This document shows, piece after piece, positions 24,931 through 34,181 of a DNA stretch of 64,000 nt (its first letter is position 1; the number at the start of each line of letters is the position of its first letter). The notes under the pieces were generated by a model. It was not told where the DNA came from. It did no database searches and was given only the letters and a program-made list of their open reading frames with translations. This DNA is from UBA9611 sp965237595 (lineage in GTDB: Bacteria; Chloroflexota; Dehalococcoidia; Lucifugimonadales; UBA3495), in NCBI GenBank assembly GCA_965237595.1, contig CBDEFY010000003.1:21652-85651 (forward strand), read 5' to 3'. The translations under genes were made by a program, and so were the position numbers.

Positions 24931-25599
24931 GCCGGTGGCGCAGATGTCTAGGAGGCAACATCCTTGGCAGCGGGGTGTTTTGGCGCAGGCTTCTTTGGCG
25001 TGGCGGTCCCACAGGGCGTGAAATTCGTTGAACAACTGGGTTTCGTGGGGCAGGTTGTCGTGGAAGATGGCCTGGTAGTCTCCGTACTTGGGGCGGCCGC
25101 CGCCGGGGACGATTCCCATGCGGTCCATGATCCGGCGGGTGTAGGTGTCGATTACGAAGGAAGGCTTTCCCGCAGCATACACCATGATATCGTCGGCGGT
25201 CTCCTCCCCGATACCGTGGATGGATAACAACTCCTCACGCAGGGCGCCCGTGGGCTCGGACAAGAACCGGTCCAGGTCTCCCTGGTAGTGTACGGCCACG
25301 TGGGCGGCAAAGGCTTTCAACTTCCGGGCCTTGGCGTTGAAATACCCAGACGAACGCACCAACCGGGCCAGCTCCGCTTCCCGGACCCAGTGCACGGCTT
25401 CCACAGACCAACAGCCCGCAGCCCGCATATTGGTCAGGGCCATCTCCACGTTGGTCCACGCCGCCGACTGGGTCAGGATGGCCCCGGCGATCACTTCAAA
25501 TGAGCCTTCGCCGGGCCACCAGTGCTGGGGTCCATAGGCGGCGTACAAGCGGTGATAGACGTCCATGAGTCTGGATGCCATGGGAGTGTCTTTAGCCAT
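24907..25599 (-). CDS. endonuclease III-like base-excision repair protein
   Basis: 230 residues from ATG 25599 (an earlier ATG at 25617 is possible). HhH-GPD fold: VIAGAILTQSAAWTNVE, the hairpin LLSIHGIGEETADDIMVYA, and FVIDTYTRRI with the Asp. The canonical Nth lysine after GVG is Glu here (GIGEETAD), as in a subset of monofunctional glycosylases. The FeS loop CAKTPRCQGCCLLDIC has four or more Cys. The final residues QSLMAES come from a family B repeat. It overlaps sfsA by eight bases, suggesting co-transcription. Confidence 0.88.
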   Translation of the reverse strand: MAKDTPMASRLMDVYHRLYAAYGPQHWWPGEGSFEVIAGAILTQSAAWTNVEMALTNMRAAGCWSVEAVHWVREAELARLVRSSGYFNAKARKLKAFAAHVAVHYQGDLDRFLSEPTGALREELLSIHGIGEETADDIMVYAAGKPSFVIDTYTRRIMDRMGIVPGGGRPKYGDYQAIFHDNLPHETQLFNEFHALWDRHAKEACAKTPRCQGCCLLDICATGQSLMAES

Positions 25600-26314
25600 T
25601 GCCCACCGCTTCGGCATAGGGGCGTATGGGCAGGGCTTGGTCCAGCCGGAGCACTCTCTCGGTTACCCGGCAGTTGTAGGCGTAGGCTTCGACCCCCGCC
25701 GCCAGAGCGGACTGAAAAGCCCCGGCCAGCACTGGATCGGCTGGGTCGTTGGTGGCGAAGGCAGTGGCATCGGGTCTCTGGACCACGAAGACCACCACAG
25801 CCCGGTGGCCAGCCTCAAGGACGGTCTCCAAGGTGCGCAGGTGCTTGGCTCCCCGGATTGTGGGGGAATCCGGAAACAGTCCAACCCCATTCTCCACCAA
25901 GGTTACCGACTTGGCCTCGATGTAGCACCTGCCCGGCGGGCCCTCCAGCATCAGGTCCAAGCGGCTGTCGCCAAAGGCAACCTCCCGGTTAATCTCGGGG
26001 TAACCACCGAATTGCTTCAGATGGCCGTTGTCCACAGCCTCGGCAATCAAGTGGTTTGGCATCCGCGCGTCTGCGGAGGCCAATGCTTGGCCCATGTCCA
26101 CCAAGGCCAGATCAAACTTGGTCTTGCGGTTTTTATTGGAAACCGGGGAGACAGGGCGGACCAACACCCGGCAGCCGGGGATGAACAGTTCTTTCATGCG
26201 GCCCGAGTTGGCTACGTGCACCCCCACTTCCCGCCCGTCCACCTCGACCATGGCCAGGAAGCGGTTCACCCGCTCCAAGAATCTACCTTCAATCAAGTCA
26301 GCGCCCAGGTCCAA
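25592..26314 (-). CDS. sfsA: DNA/RNA nuclease SfsA
   Basis: 240-residue SfsA-family protein: RFLERVNRFLAMVEVDGREV, HVANSGRMKELFIPG, GDSRLDLMLEG, CYIEAKSVTLVENG and FPDSPTIRGAKHLRTL. The E-x-K and upstream Asp residues match the restriction-endonuclease-like core. Described roles are nuclease and sugar-fermentation stimulation in enterics; the physiological role in this lineage is unknown. It overlaps the endonuclease III-like gene. Confidence 0.96.
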   Translation of the reverse strand: MDLGADLIEGRFLERVNRFLAMVEVDGREVGVHVANSGRMKELFIPGCRVLVRPVSPVSNKNRKTKFDLALVDMGQALASADARMPNHLIAEAVDNGHLKQFGGYPEINREVAFGDSRLDLMLEGPPGRCYIEAKSVTLVENGVGLFPDSPTIRGAKHLRTLETVLEAGHRAVVVFVVQRPDATAFATNDPADPVLAGAFQSALAAGVEAYAYNCRVTERVLRLDQALPIRPYAEAVGNG

Positions 26315-26476
26315 TCTCGCCCTCCGCTATCGAGTCCGGATAATGGTAACAATCCGGTTTGGTCTCTAGCAATATCGGAACCCATCTCCGCTTTCAGCGA
26401 GGGCGGGGCCGGGCGTGGGTTCGTGTATACTTTTCCCAGTTGGCGAATGTGGCCATCTTGCAGATGAAGGAGACCG

Positions 26477-27313
26477 ATGAGCGGCTTCACCGACCGGTTG
26501 GATCAGGCATCGGCAGCAACCAGGAGCCTGGTCTGCGTGGGGCTAGACCCCGACCCAGCCCGGCTGCCCGTGTCCAGCGTTTACGAGTTCAACAGGGCCA
26601 TCGTGGACGCCACCGCTGGACTGGTCTGCGCCTACAAGCCCAATTTAGCCTTCTATGAAGCGATGGGCGTACCCGGCCTGCAGGACCTGGAAAAGACGGT
26701 TGCCCACATCCGGGGCGCCGCGCCGGGTGCAATCATCATCGGCGACGCCAAACGGGGCGACATCGGCCCCTCCGCCCAAGCCTACGCCAAAGCCCTGTTC
26801 GAGGTGTGGGGATTCGACGCCGTCACCGTCAACGCCTGGGGCGGCCGGGATACCGTATCACCGTTCCTGGAAGATGAGTCAAAAGGGGTGTTCGTCTGGT
26901 GCCGGGGGTCAAACCCCGGCTCGGCCGATTTTCAAGATGTCCAGACAGGAACTGGGGAAGGGAACATGCCCCTGTACCGGAAAATGGCCCTGGCCTGCCG
27001 GGAATGGGATACGAAAGGAAACCTGGGCTTGGTGGTGGGAGCAACGGTGCCGGACCAGTTGAGGGAGGTGCGCGCCGCCTGTCCCGCGATGCCCCTGCTG
27101 ATCCCAGGTGTTGGCGCTCAGGGCGGCGACTTGGAAGCAGCGGTGAAGCTGGGCACTGACAGCCGGGGCCGGGCCGCTTTGATCAACTCTTCCCGTGGAA
27201 TCATCTACGCTTCCAGCGGCACCGATTTCGCCCAAGTGGCGGCCCGCGAAGCAGATAAACTCCGAGAGAGCATTAATCTTGTGCTTGATGCAGATGGGAA
27301 GGGATGGCCCTAG
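26477..27313 (+). CDS. pyrF: orotidine 5'-phosphate decarboxylase
   Basis: 278-residue OMP decarboxylase of the longer type 2 group. The start GLDPDPARLP, YKPNLAFYEAMG, the catalytic IIIGDAKRGDIGPSAQAY with Lys and Asp, and the phosphate-binding IPGVGAQGGDLEAAV are clear. It makes UMP, the last step of de novo pyrimidine synthesis. It is not in the pyr operon at 30.8-39 kb. ATG 26477 follows GAAGGAGA. The DUF951 gene overlaps it by ten bases. Confidence 0.95.
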   Translation: MSGFTDRLDQASAATRSLVCVGLDPDPARLPVSSVYEFNRAIVDATAGLVCAYKPNLAFYEAMGVPGLQDLEKTVAHIRGAAPGAIIIGDAKRGDIGPSAQAYAKALFEVWGFDAVTVNAWGGRDTVSPFLEDESKGVFVWCRGSNPGSADFQDVQTGTGEGNMPLYRKMALACREWDTKGNLGLVVGATVPDQLREVRAACPAMPLLIPGVGAQGGDLEAAVKLGTDSRGRAALINSSRGIIYASSGTDFAQVAAREADKLRESINLVLDADGKGWP

Positions 27314-27723
27314 AGCTAAATATCGGCGACGTATTGCGGATGAAGAAGCCGCACCCCTGCGGCGGGTCGCTCTGGACGGTCACCAGACTCGGGGCCGACA
27401 TAGGGATGACCTGCCAGGAATGTGGAAGATACGTGCTGCTGGCCAGATCGCAGTTGGCCCGGCGTTTGAAGCAGGTGGCGCCCCCAACCAACCTTCCCCC
27501 AGACAGCCTCCAAGATAATCGGAGTAACGGGTTAGTCGTCCCTGGAGCCTACCCCAGCGAGCCCGGTCTTCGCTCTTTTTTCTTCTTCCAACGACCAGAG
27601 AGCAGCGTGAAAACCCCGGATCTGTTCGGACATCATCTCGACGAAGTTCCGGACTGCCTGCCCGGCGAACTTGCCCTTCAGGGTGCAGATGCCAATCACC
27701 GAACTGGGAAACAGGTGGTCTAG
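27304..27723 (+). CDS. DUF951 family protein with long C-terminal extension
   Basis: The first 65 residues are a DUF951 domain: LNIGDVLRMKKPHPCGGSLW and LGADIGMTCQECGRYVLLAR, with Cys positions that could bind zinc. DUF951 proteins are normally about 65 residues, often next to pyrF or ychF. Here the frame stays open for another 75 residues to 27723, running antisense to about 190 bases of the LysR gene. The extension probably reflects loss of the original stop. ATG overlaps the pyrF stop. Confidence 0.8.
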   Translation: MALELNIGDVLRMKKPHPCGGSLWTVTRLGADIGMTCQECGRYVLLARSQLARRLKQVAPPTNLPPDSLQDNRSNGLVVPGAYPSEPGLRSFFFFQRPESSVKTPDLFGHHLDEVPDCLPGELALQGADANHRTGKQVV

Positions 27724-28491
27724 GCGGATAACCCCGAACCGGTCGTGATCGTCGGGGTGCAGGGTAAAGTCGTTTCCGATCGCGATTCCCATGCCAATCT
27801 CAACGTAGCGTTTCATGGACTCGGTATCGTCCAAGGCCAGCACCACATCGATCGCTAGCCCCTGGTTCTTAAAGGCTTGCTCCACCCGTTGGCGCAACAG
27901 GCTCTCCGGGGCGGGCAGGATCAGCGGCCAGGAGGCGATGTCCTCAAGCTTGATTGCGAGGCCGTGTAACAGATCGTGTCCAAAAGGAACCAATAGAACG
28001 GTGTTGTATTTGAACAGCTCTTTAAACTCCAGTGTCGAATCGTCGGCCGGGGTTGCGGAACAGAATGCCAGGTCGATCTCACCGGAACGGACCAATTGAA
28101 TCAGGGGGTTATAGGACCGGGCAAGGAGACGGATGCGGACGTCCGGGTAATCTTTCCGGAACCGCTGGATGCCTTTGGGCATGTGATGGGTCACCAGATC
28201 GGGGTAGGCGCCGACCACAAAGGAACCCCGGCGTTCGGCGTAGTCCATCTGGGTCTTCAGCGCGTCGACAGAGGTGACCACCGGGGTCACCAGCTCTAGA
28301 AGGGTAACGCCCTCGGAGGTCAACTGGATTGGGCGCTTGATGCGGTCGAAGAGGGTTATGCCGAACTCATCTTCCAATTTTCTAAGATGGGTCGTGACTG
28401 TCGGCTGACCCAGTTCCAGGGTCCTTGCCGCCTTGGAAACGCTGCGCAGCCTGGCAACGTGGTAAAAGCTGATTAGTTCCCTTAATTCCAT
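27532..28491 (-). CDS. LysR family transcriptional regulator
   Basis: 319 residues. N-terminal winged HTH: LRELISFYHVARLRSVSKAA and LELGQPTVTTHLRKLEDEFG, followed by a periplasmic-binding-like effector domain (residues about 90-300). It is divergent from the ferredoxin gene, separated by 170 AT-rich bases, and may regulate it. Effector unknown. Its 3' end overlaps the DUF951 extension. Confidence 0.93.
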   Translation of the reverse strand: MELRELISFYHVARLRSVSKAARTLELGQPTVTTHLRKLEDEFGITLFDRIKRPIQLTSEGVTLLELVTPVVTSVDALKTQMDYAERRGSFVVGAYPDLVTHHMPKGIQRFRKDYPDVRIRLLARSYNPLIQLVRSGEIDLAFCSATPADDSTLEFKELFKYNTVLLVPFGHDLLHGLAIKLEDIASWPLILPAPESLLRQRVEQAFKNQGLAIDVVLALDDTESMKRYVEIGMGIAIGNDFTLHPDDHDRFGVIRLDHLFPSSVIGICTLKGKFAGQAVRNFVEMMSEQIRGFHAALWSLEEEKRAKTGLAGVGSRDD

Positions 28492-28548
28492 CCATCCCCC
28501 CGGTTGTACACCACCAATGGTCTAATATAATATATCATATACTATCCC

Positions 28549-28577
28549 TTGACAAAATAAGTGGTCGATTTGAAAAT
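28549..28577 (+). promoter_or_regulatory. candidate promoter for the ferredoxin gene
   Basis: TTGACA at 28549-28554 and GAAAAT at 28572-28577 with a 17-base spacer, 85 bases before the ferredoxin ATG. An AT-rich block (28519-28545) precedes it and may include LysR binding sites. The -10 match is weak. Confidence 0.4.
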
Positions 28578-28661
28578 GTACTCGCCAATAGGACTCTCAC
28601 GGATTATCATTGCGTCTAAGTCCATGGCCAAAAATCCACAATTCACTACTACAGGATCAGT

Positions 28662-28901
28662 ATGCCCTACATAATTACTGAACCCTGTACCGGGGTTAAA
28701 GACGCCTCTTGTCTGGAGGTCTGCCCCGTTGACTGCATCGCCACCACCGACCAGGAGCAGATGTATTACATCGACCCCGCCATCTGCATCGATTGCTCCT
28801 ACTGCGAATCGGTCTGCCCGGTTAACGCCATCTTCGACGAATTCACCGTGCCTTCAGAGTGGCGTCACTACATCGCCAAGAACCGGGAATTCTACAAATA
28901 G
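28662..28901 (+). CDS. bacterial-type ferredoxin (two cluster motifs)
   Basis: 79-residue ferredoxin. First motif CTGVKDASCLEVCPVDCI, second CIDCSYCESVCPVNAI, giving eight or more Cys. The spacing at the first motif suggests a 7Fe/8Fe ferredoxin (FdxA-like). It transfers electrons in the cytoplasm; the redox partner is not visible here. Upstream sits the divergent LysR gene. Confidence 0.95.
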   Translation: MPYIITEPCTGVKDASCLEVCPVDCIATTDQEQMYYIDPAICIDCSYCESVCPVNAIFDEFTVPSEWRHYIAKNREFYK

Positions 28902-29047
28902 ACCAGTTCCGGTTCCCCCACCTTTGCTGCTTGTCTCCGGCCGCCCGTTCCCCGCATAGCCAGGACCCTCCTCTGGACGTATACTAGCCACCACCGAACG
29001 GCCAACCCGGAATCCGCGCCCAACGCCCGCAGCGGAGGTACTCAGCG

Positions 29048-30001
29048 ATGACCCTTTTCCTCAAGGACGAAGATGTGGCCCAGTGCGTGACCATGGACGC
29101 CATGCTGGAAGCCATAGAATCCATGCAGGGCCAATACGGCGACGGCCAAGCCCACAACATGACCCGCCAGAAGATTATCGCCGAAAGCGGCATGTTGTCC
29201 GTGATGGGCGGCGGCCTCTTTCACCAGGGACTACTGGGGGTCAAGACCTACACGGTGGTCAAGGGGTCGTATTCATTCCAGGTCAGCCTCTACGACGCGG
29301 ACACTGGGGAACTTCTCTGTTACACCCAGGCCAACCGGCTGGGCCAACTAAGAACCGGCGCGACCACGGGCGTGGCGGTGAAACACTTGGCCAACCCAGG
29401 AAACGCCACGGTGGGAATCATCGGCACCGGCGGCCAGGCGCCCACTCAACTGGAAGCGGTGTCCAAGGTCCGGGGCATCAAGAAAATCAAGGCCTTCAGC
29501 CGCACTCAAGAGCGCCGGGAGGAGTTCGCCCGCAGGATGACCGACGCCATGGGCGTTGAGGTCTCCGCCGCAGCGACCAACGAAGAAGCGGTGCGCGACT
29601 GCGACATCGTGGTTTGCATCGCCACCACCATGGAACCGGTGGTTGCAGGGGCTTGGCTCAAGAACGGCAGCACCGTCATCGGCGCCGGACCGACCACCTG
29701 GCGGGCCCGGGAGGTTGATGAGGCCACCATCGCCCGCGCGGGAAAGTTGGTTGTGGACTCAACAGAACAGGCCACCCTCGAGGCCGGCGACCTCTGCAGC
29801 GCGGTGGACAAGGGGCTGCTCCAGTGGAGCAAGGTACACGAACTCAGGCACGTCGTCTCAGGGGCGGTAACCGGCCGGGACAGCAAGGACCAAGTGGTCT
29901 ACGCCAAGATTATGGGGACCGGAGTGGCCGATGTCGCCGCCGCCAAACTGGCCTACGACTCGGCCAAAGCCAAGGGCCTGGGCCTGGAGATGGACTGGTA
30001 G
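29048..30001 (+). CDS. ornithine cyclodeaminase/mu-crystallin family protein
   Basis: 317-residue NAD-binding protein of the OCD/mu-crystallin family. RTGATTGVAVKHLANPGNAT and the dinucleotide motif GIIGTGGQAPTQLEA are typical. Such enzymes include ornithine cyclodeaminases, alanine dehydrogenases and ketimine reductases; the exact substrate cannot be assigned. Start ATG 29048 follows GGAGG at 29036-29040. The VapBC pair follows. Confidence 0.92.
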   Translation: MTLFLKDEDVAQCVTMDAMLEAIESMQGQYGDGQAHNMTRQKIIAESGMLSVMGGGLFHQGLLGVKTYTVVKGSYSFQVSLYDADTGELLCYTQANRLGQLRTGATTGVAVKHLANPGNATVGIIGTGGQAPTQLEAVSKVRGIKKIKAFSRTQERREEFARRMTDAMGVEVSAAATNEEAVRDCDIVVCIATTMEPVVAGAWLKNGSTVIGAGPTTWRAREVDEATIARAGKLVVDSTEQATLEAGDLCSAVDKGLLQWSKVHELRHVVSGAVTGRDSKDQVVYAKIMGTGVADVAAAKLAYDSAKAKGLGLEMDW

Positions 30002-30019
30002 CTGGCGCGAGGTCAATCT

Positions 30020-30048
30020 TTGACATATTTATGTCAAGCTGTCATACT
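30020..30048 (+). promoter_or_regulatory. vapBC promoter with operator-like inverted repeat
   Basis: TTGACA (30020-30025), 17-base spacer, CATACT (30043-30048). The antitoxin ATG at 30057 lies where transcription would begin, so the mRNA may be leaderless. TGACAT (30021-30026) and ATGTCA (30031-30036) form an inverted repeat over the -35, a plausible autoregulatory operator. Confidence 0.6.
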
Positions 30049-30056
30049 GGTCATGT

Positions 30057-30308
30057 ATGAGGACCACCATTCGAATCAACGACCAGTTGCTCCGGGATGC
30101 CAAGGCACATGCGGCCAGCGTGGGCTGCAGCCTGACGTCACTTATCGAAGACGCTTTAAGACAGGTTCTGTCCCGCCCAACGGCTAGCCCAACGCGAGAC
30201 AGGGTTAAGTTGAAGACGTTCGCGGGCCGGGGACTGAGGCCGGGAGTGGACCTAGACGATTCCGCGAAGTTGCTCGATATCCTCGAGTCGGTAGATGGAC
30301 CTGATTGA
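30057..30308 (+). CDS. VapB-type ribbon-helix-helix antitoxin
   Basis: 83 residues: MRTTIRINDQLLRDAKAHAA forms the ribbon, SLTSLIEDALRQVLS the helices of an RHH domain, and the acidic C-terminus (residues 60-83) is the likely toxin-binding tail. It would neutralise the PIN toxin and repress the operon. It overlaps vapC by 14 bases, indicating translational coupling. Confidence 0.9.
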   Translation: MRTTIRINDQLLRDAKAHAASVGCSLTSLIEDALRQVLSRPTASPTRDRVKLKTFAGRGLRPGVDLDDSAKLLDILESVDGPD

Positions 30309-30726
30309 CGTTAACGTTCTGGTTTACGCTTACCGGCAAGAATCCCCAGACCACGATGCCCACCAGCAGTGGTTGGAAAATGTAATCAATGGCGATCAAG
30401 GGTACGGCGTCTCGGACCACGTCTTATCCGGATTTCTTCGGGTCGTCACCCACCCGTCCATTTTCGATCCCCCTAGCGACTTGCAAGACGCACTGGAATT
30501 CGTCGCCCAGGTGAGAGACCAGCCCAACGCGGTCAGTATCCAGCCAGGACCCCGTCATTGGGAGATATTCACCCGGTTGTGCCAAGAATCCGGCGCCAGA
30601 GGTAATCTGATTCCTGATGCCTTTCTCGCGGCGCTGGCGATAGAGTCCGGCGGCGAATTGGTGACTACAGACCGGGACTACCGCCGGTTTAATGGACTCA
30701 AATGGCGTCACCCACTTCGGGATTAG
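30295..30726 (+). CDS. VapC-type PIN domain toxin
   Basis: 143-residue PIN domain RNase. MDLIDVNVLVYAYRQES has the first acidic residue, SDHVLSGFLRVV the second, NLIPDAFLAALAIESG and VTTDRDYRRFNGL the others, matching the four-acidic-residue site. It belongs to the TA family seen in many bacteria and probably cleaves tRNA or rRNA. All active-site residues look intact. Confidence 0.93.
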   Translation: MDLIDVNVLVYAYRQESPDHDAHQQWLENVINGDQGYGVSDHVLSGFLRVVTHPSIFDPPSDLQDALEFVAQVRDQPNAVSIQPGPRHWEIFTRLCQESGARGNLIPDAFLAALAIESGGELVTTDRDYRRFNGLKWRHPLRD

Positions 30727-30758
30727 CGGGCCCGGGCATGGAGATGGACTGGTAGTAT

Positions 30759-33700
30759 TTATCCGGCGTTCAGATACTCTGCAGTCGTTGCGACGTTGTA
30801 GGATGCCGGTTCAACGGACAGGCTCTCAGCCGCCGCCCTGGCGGTGTCCAGGGAAGTAAAGCAGGGAATGTGTCTCTCCACCGCCGCCCGGCGGATGTAG
30901 AACCCGTCCCGCAGGACTTCCGGCGCGCCGGAGATGGTGTTGACCACCGCGCTCACGCTGCCGTCTTCAATCACGTCCACCACGTTTGGGTGACCCTCAC
31001 GGAGCCTCTTCGTGGTCATGTTCACCGGCAGGCCCATGGCGGAGATCATCGCCGCCGTCCCCTCGGTGGCGTAGAGGAGGCAGCCAGCGTCATTGAGGTG
31101 CCGCACCAAGGACACGGCTTCCGCTTTGTGCTGGTCGGCGATGCTGAGCAGGACGCCGGTCCCCGGTTTGAATTCCATGTTGGCCGCCAAAAGGGCCTTG
31201 GTCAGAGCGCTTTGGAAGTCTCGGTCCACTCCCATCACCTCGCCGGTGGACTTCATCTCGGGGCCCAGGTGCCAGTCGACGCCCACCAGCTTGGCCATGG
31301 AGAACACCGGGGCTTTCACGCCCACCAGGTTTTGGACTGGCCATAGACCTCCTTGGTAGCCCAGTTCCTTCAACGTGTCTCCCAGCATTACCCGCGTCGC
31401 CAGCTTCGCCACCGGCACCCCCGTCAGTTTGGATATGAACGGGATGGTGCGGCTCCCGCGAGGGTTGACCTCGATTATGTAAACCGTGGTGGATTCGCCG
31501 TCGTCTTGAGGGGTCATCGGGCTGCGGTAGGCTGCGCCGCCGTGGATCACGAACTGGACGTTCATCAGGCCCTTAACTCCCAGGGCCAAGCCGATACGGG
31601 TGGTGTGGTCGACGATGGTGTCCATTTCCCGGGGGCTGAGGTTCAGGCCGGGGTAGATGGTCATGGAATCGCCACTGTGGACGCCGGCCCGCTCCACATG
31701 CTCCATGATTCCGGGGATCAGCACTTGTTCGCCATCACAGATTGCGTCAACCTCACACTCTTTCCCTTCCATGTACCGATCAATCAGCACCGGCTTGTCG
31801 GGGGACAACTCCGTGGCCGCCGTGAGGTAGTGAATCAGGCCGGTGGCGTTCTGGACAATCTCCATGGCGCGTCCGCCCAGAACGTAGCTGGGCCGGACCA
31901 CGGCAGGATAACCGATGTTCTGGGCGACCTGCAGGGCCTCTTCCACCGAGGTCACTGCGGCTCCCGGTGGCTGCGGTATGCCCAGTCTAGAGAGAAAGTC
32001 CTCGAACTTATGCCTGTCCGAAGCGATGTCGATGGCCTCGGCGCTGGAGCCGAGGATGGGCATGCCGGCCATGGCCAGCGACTGGGAAAGATCGATGGCC
32101 GTTTGGCCGCCGAATTGCACCAACGAAGGGGGCGGCACGTTGTCCACCTCTTCGTTCTCCAGGATGTCTCGCACCGATTCTTCGTCCAGAGGCTCGAAAT
32201 AGAGCCGGTCGCTGGCGTCGAAGTCGGTGGACACGGTTTCCGGGTTGGAGTTAATCATGATGCTGCGGACCCCGGCCTCGGAGAGGGCCCACGAGGCATG
32301 GACGCTGCAGTAGTCGAATTCGATGCCCTGTCCGATGCGGATGGGGCCGCTGCCAATCACCACTGCCTTCTTGCCTTCCAGAGGCAGAGCCTCGTTCTCT
32401 TGGTCGTAAGTGCTGTAATAATAGGGAGTGACCGCCTCGAATTCAGCGGCACAGGTGTCCACCGTCTTGTAGACCGGCCTCAGGTCCCACTGGTGGCGTT
32501 GATTGCGCACCTGTTCCGGCAACATGTCCGCCAGGGTTCCGACCTGACCGTCGGAAAAGCCCATCCGCTTGGCCGACCGTAGCAGGCTGGGGGTGAGTTG
32601 TTCGCCGAGCAACCGGCGCTCCATATTCACGATGCGCTCCAGAGCGTTGATGAACCAAGGCTCAATGAAGGTGCGCTCCACCAACGCGTCCACCGATGCG
32701 CCCTGCCGGAGCGCAGACATCAATGCCCACAGCCGCTGGTCATTGGGACCTAGGGGCAGCCGGTCCAAAGACAATTCTCCGTCCGAGCGTTCTGGGCGCC
32801 AGGACGGGTCTTCCCAGAGCAGGGTGCGGCCGCCCAGTTCCAGGGAGCGCGCGCCCTTCTGCATGGCTGCTTCGAAGGACCGGTCGATGACCATGACCTC
32901 CCCGGTGGCCTTCATCTGGGTGGTGGTGGAGCGGTCGCCGTTGGGGAACTTGTCGAAGGGCCACCGCGGGATCTTGACCACACAGTAATCCAACGCGGGC
33001 TCGAAGGCGGCCTTGGTGCGTTTGGTTACCGCGTTCTCGATCTCGTCCAGTTTCTTGCCCACCGCAATCTTGGCGGCAACCCTGGCGATGGGGTAACCGG
33101 TGGCCTTGCTGGCCAGGGCCGAGCTGCGGCTGACACGCGGGTTTACCTCAATCACGTAGTAGGGAGATTCCGGATTCCAGTCCTGCTCCAGGGCCTTGGA
33201 GACCTTGGGATGGGGTTGTAGGGCGAACTGGACGTTGCAACCACCCTCGATGCCCAGTCCCCTAATAATCTTGAGACTGGCCGAGCGCAGCATCTGGTAT
33301 TCCTGATCGCTCAGGGTCTGGCTCGGGGCCACCACGATGCTGTCGCCGGTATGGACGCCCATGGGGTCCAGATTTTCCATGTTGCAAATGGTGATGCAGT
33401 TGTCGCCGCTGTCCCGCATCACCTCGTACTCAATTTCCTTCCAGCCGGCCAAAGAGCGTTCCAGCAGCACCTGGGAGATGGGGCTGGCCGCCAGACCGGA
33501 GCGGGCGAAGTGCTCGAACTCTTCTTGGGTGTTTGCGATGCCGCCGCCGCTGCCGCCCAGGGTGTAGGCGGGCCGGACCACCAAAGGAAGCCCCATCCGC
33601 TCGGCGGCGTCCCGTGCCTCCCCAATCGTGTTGACGCTGATGTTATCGGGCTCGGGCTCTCCTATTTCGTGGAGAAAGGTGCGGAAGAATTCGCGGTCCT

Positions 33701-34115
33701 CGGAACGCCGGATAGTCTCCAATGGAGTGCCCAAAAGGCCGACGCCGTAGCGTTCCAAGACCCCGGCATCAGCCAGTTCCACGGCCAGGTTAAGGCCGGT
33801 CTGGCCGCCCAGGGTGGGCAAGATGCCATCGGGCCGCTCCCGTTCAATGATTCTCTCCAGGACCTCCACGGTAAGCGGCTCGATGTATACACGGTCTGCG
33901 ATGCCCTGGTCGGTCATGATTGTGGCCGGATTGGAATTGACCAAGACAGTTGTAACGCCCTCTTCCCGGAGGGACTTGCAAGCCTGCGTGCCGGCGTAGT
34001 CGAATTCGGCTGCTTGACCAATAACAATGGGGCCGGAGCCGATTACGAGCACCTTATCTGGCTTGATCGGAATATCAGCCTCCATTTCCGCAGTGCTCTG
34101 CGGCCACGGCCCCAT
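30759..34115 (-). CDS. carB: carbamoyl-phosphate synthase large subunit
   Basis: 1118 residues, two ATP-grasp halves and a C-terminal allosteric MGS domain. KVLVIGSGPIVIGQAAEFDY opens the first half and KAVVIGSGPIRIGQGIEFDY the second; EVNPRVSRSSALASKATGYP and EVNPRGSRTIPFISKLTGVP are the matching ATP-grasp ends. It makes carbamoyl phosphate for pyrimidine and arginine synthesis with CarA. Last gene of the pyr operon, separated from carA by a 138-residue orf. Confidence 0.97.
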   Translation of the reverse strand: MGPWPQSTAEMEADIPIKPDKVLVIGSGPIVIGQAAEFDYAGTQACKSLREEGVTTVLVNSNPATIMTDQGIADRVYIEPLTVEVLERIIERERPDGILPTLGGQTGLNLAVELADAGVLERYGVGLLGTPLETIRRSEDREFFRTFLHEIGEPEPDNISVNTIGEARDAAERMGLPLVVRPAYTLGGSGGGIANTQEEFEHFARSGLAASPISQVLLERSLAGWKEIEYEVMRDSGDNCITICNMENLDPMGVHTGDSIVVAPSQTLSDQEYQMLRSASLKIIRGLGIEGGCNVQFALQPHPKVSKALEQDWNPESPYYVIEVNPRVSRSSALASKATGYPIARVAAKIAVGKKLDEIENAVTKRTKAAFEPALDYCVVKIPRWPFDKFPNGDRSTTTQMKATGEVMVIDRSFEAAMQKGARSLELGGRTLLWEDPSWRPERSDGELSLDRLPLGPNDQRLWALMSALRQGASVDALVERTFIEPWFINALERIVNMERRLLGEQLTPSLLRSAKRMGFSDGQVGTLADMLPEQVRNQRHQWDLRPVYKTVDTCAAEFEAVTPYYYSTYDQENEALPLEGKKAVVIGSGPIRIGQGIEFDYCSVHASWALSEAGVRSIMINSNPETVSTDFDASDRLYFEPLDEESVRDILENEEVDNVPPPSLVQFGGQTAIDLSQSLAMAGMPILGSSAEAIDIASDRHKFEDFLSRLGIPQPPGAAVTSVEEALQVAQNIGYPAVVRPSYVLGGRAMEIVQNATGLIHYLTAATELSPDKPVLIDRYMEGKECEVDAICDGEQVLIPGIMEHVERAGVHSGDSMTIYPGLNLSPREMDTIVDHTTRIGLALGVKGLMNVQFVIHGGAAYRSPMTPQDDGESTTVYIIEVNPRGSRTIPFISKLTGVPVAKLATRVMLGDTLKELGYQGGLWPVQNLVGVKAPVFSMAKLVGVDWHLGPEMKSTGEVMGVDRDFQSALTKALLAANMEFKPGTGVLLSIADQHKAEAVSLVRHLNDAGCLLYATEGTAAMISAMGLPVNMTTKRLREGHPNVVDVIEDGSVSAVVNTISGAPEVLRDGFYIRRAAVERHIPCFTSLDTARAAAESLSVEPASYNVATTAEYLNAG

Positions 34116-34181
34116 TCAGGGGTCCGAAATCTATGCCTGTAGATGTTATACCTGGCTGTGCCTTTTGGCTACACGGCCACC

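Noticed and set aside
31353..32582. 409-residue ORF antisense to carB
   Set aside because: Mirror of GC-rich codon bias in carB; carB has unambiguous motifs in the other strand.
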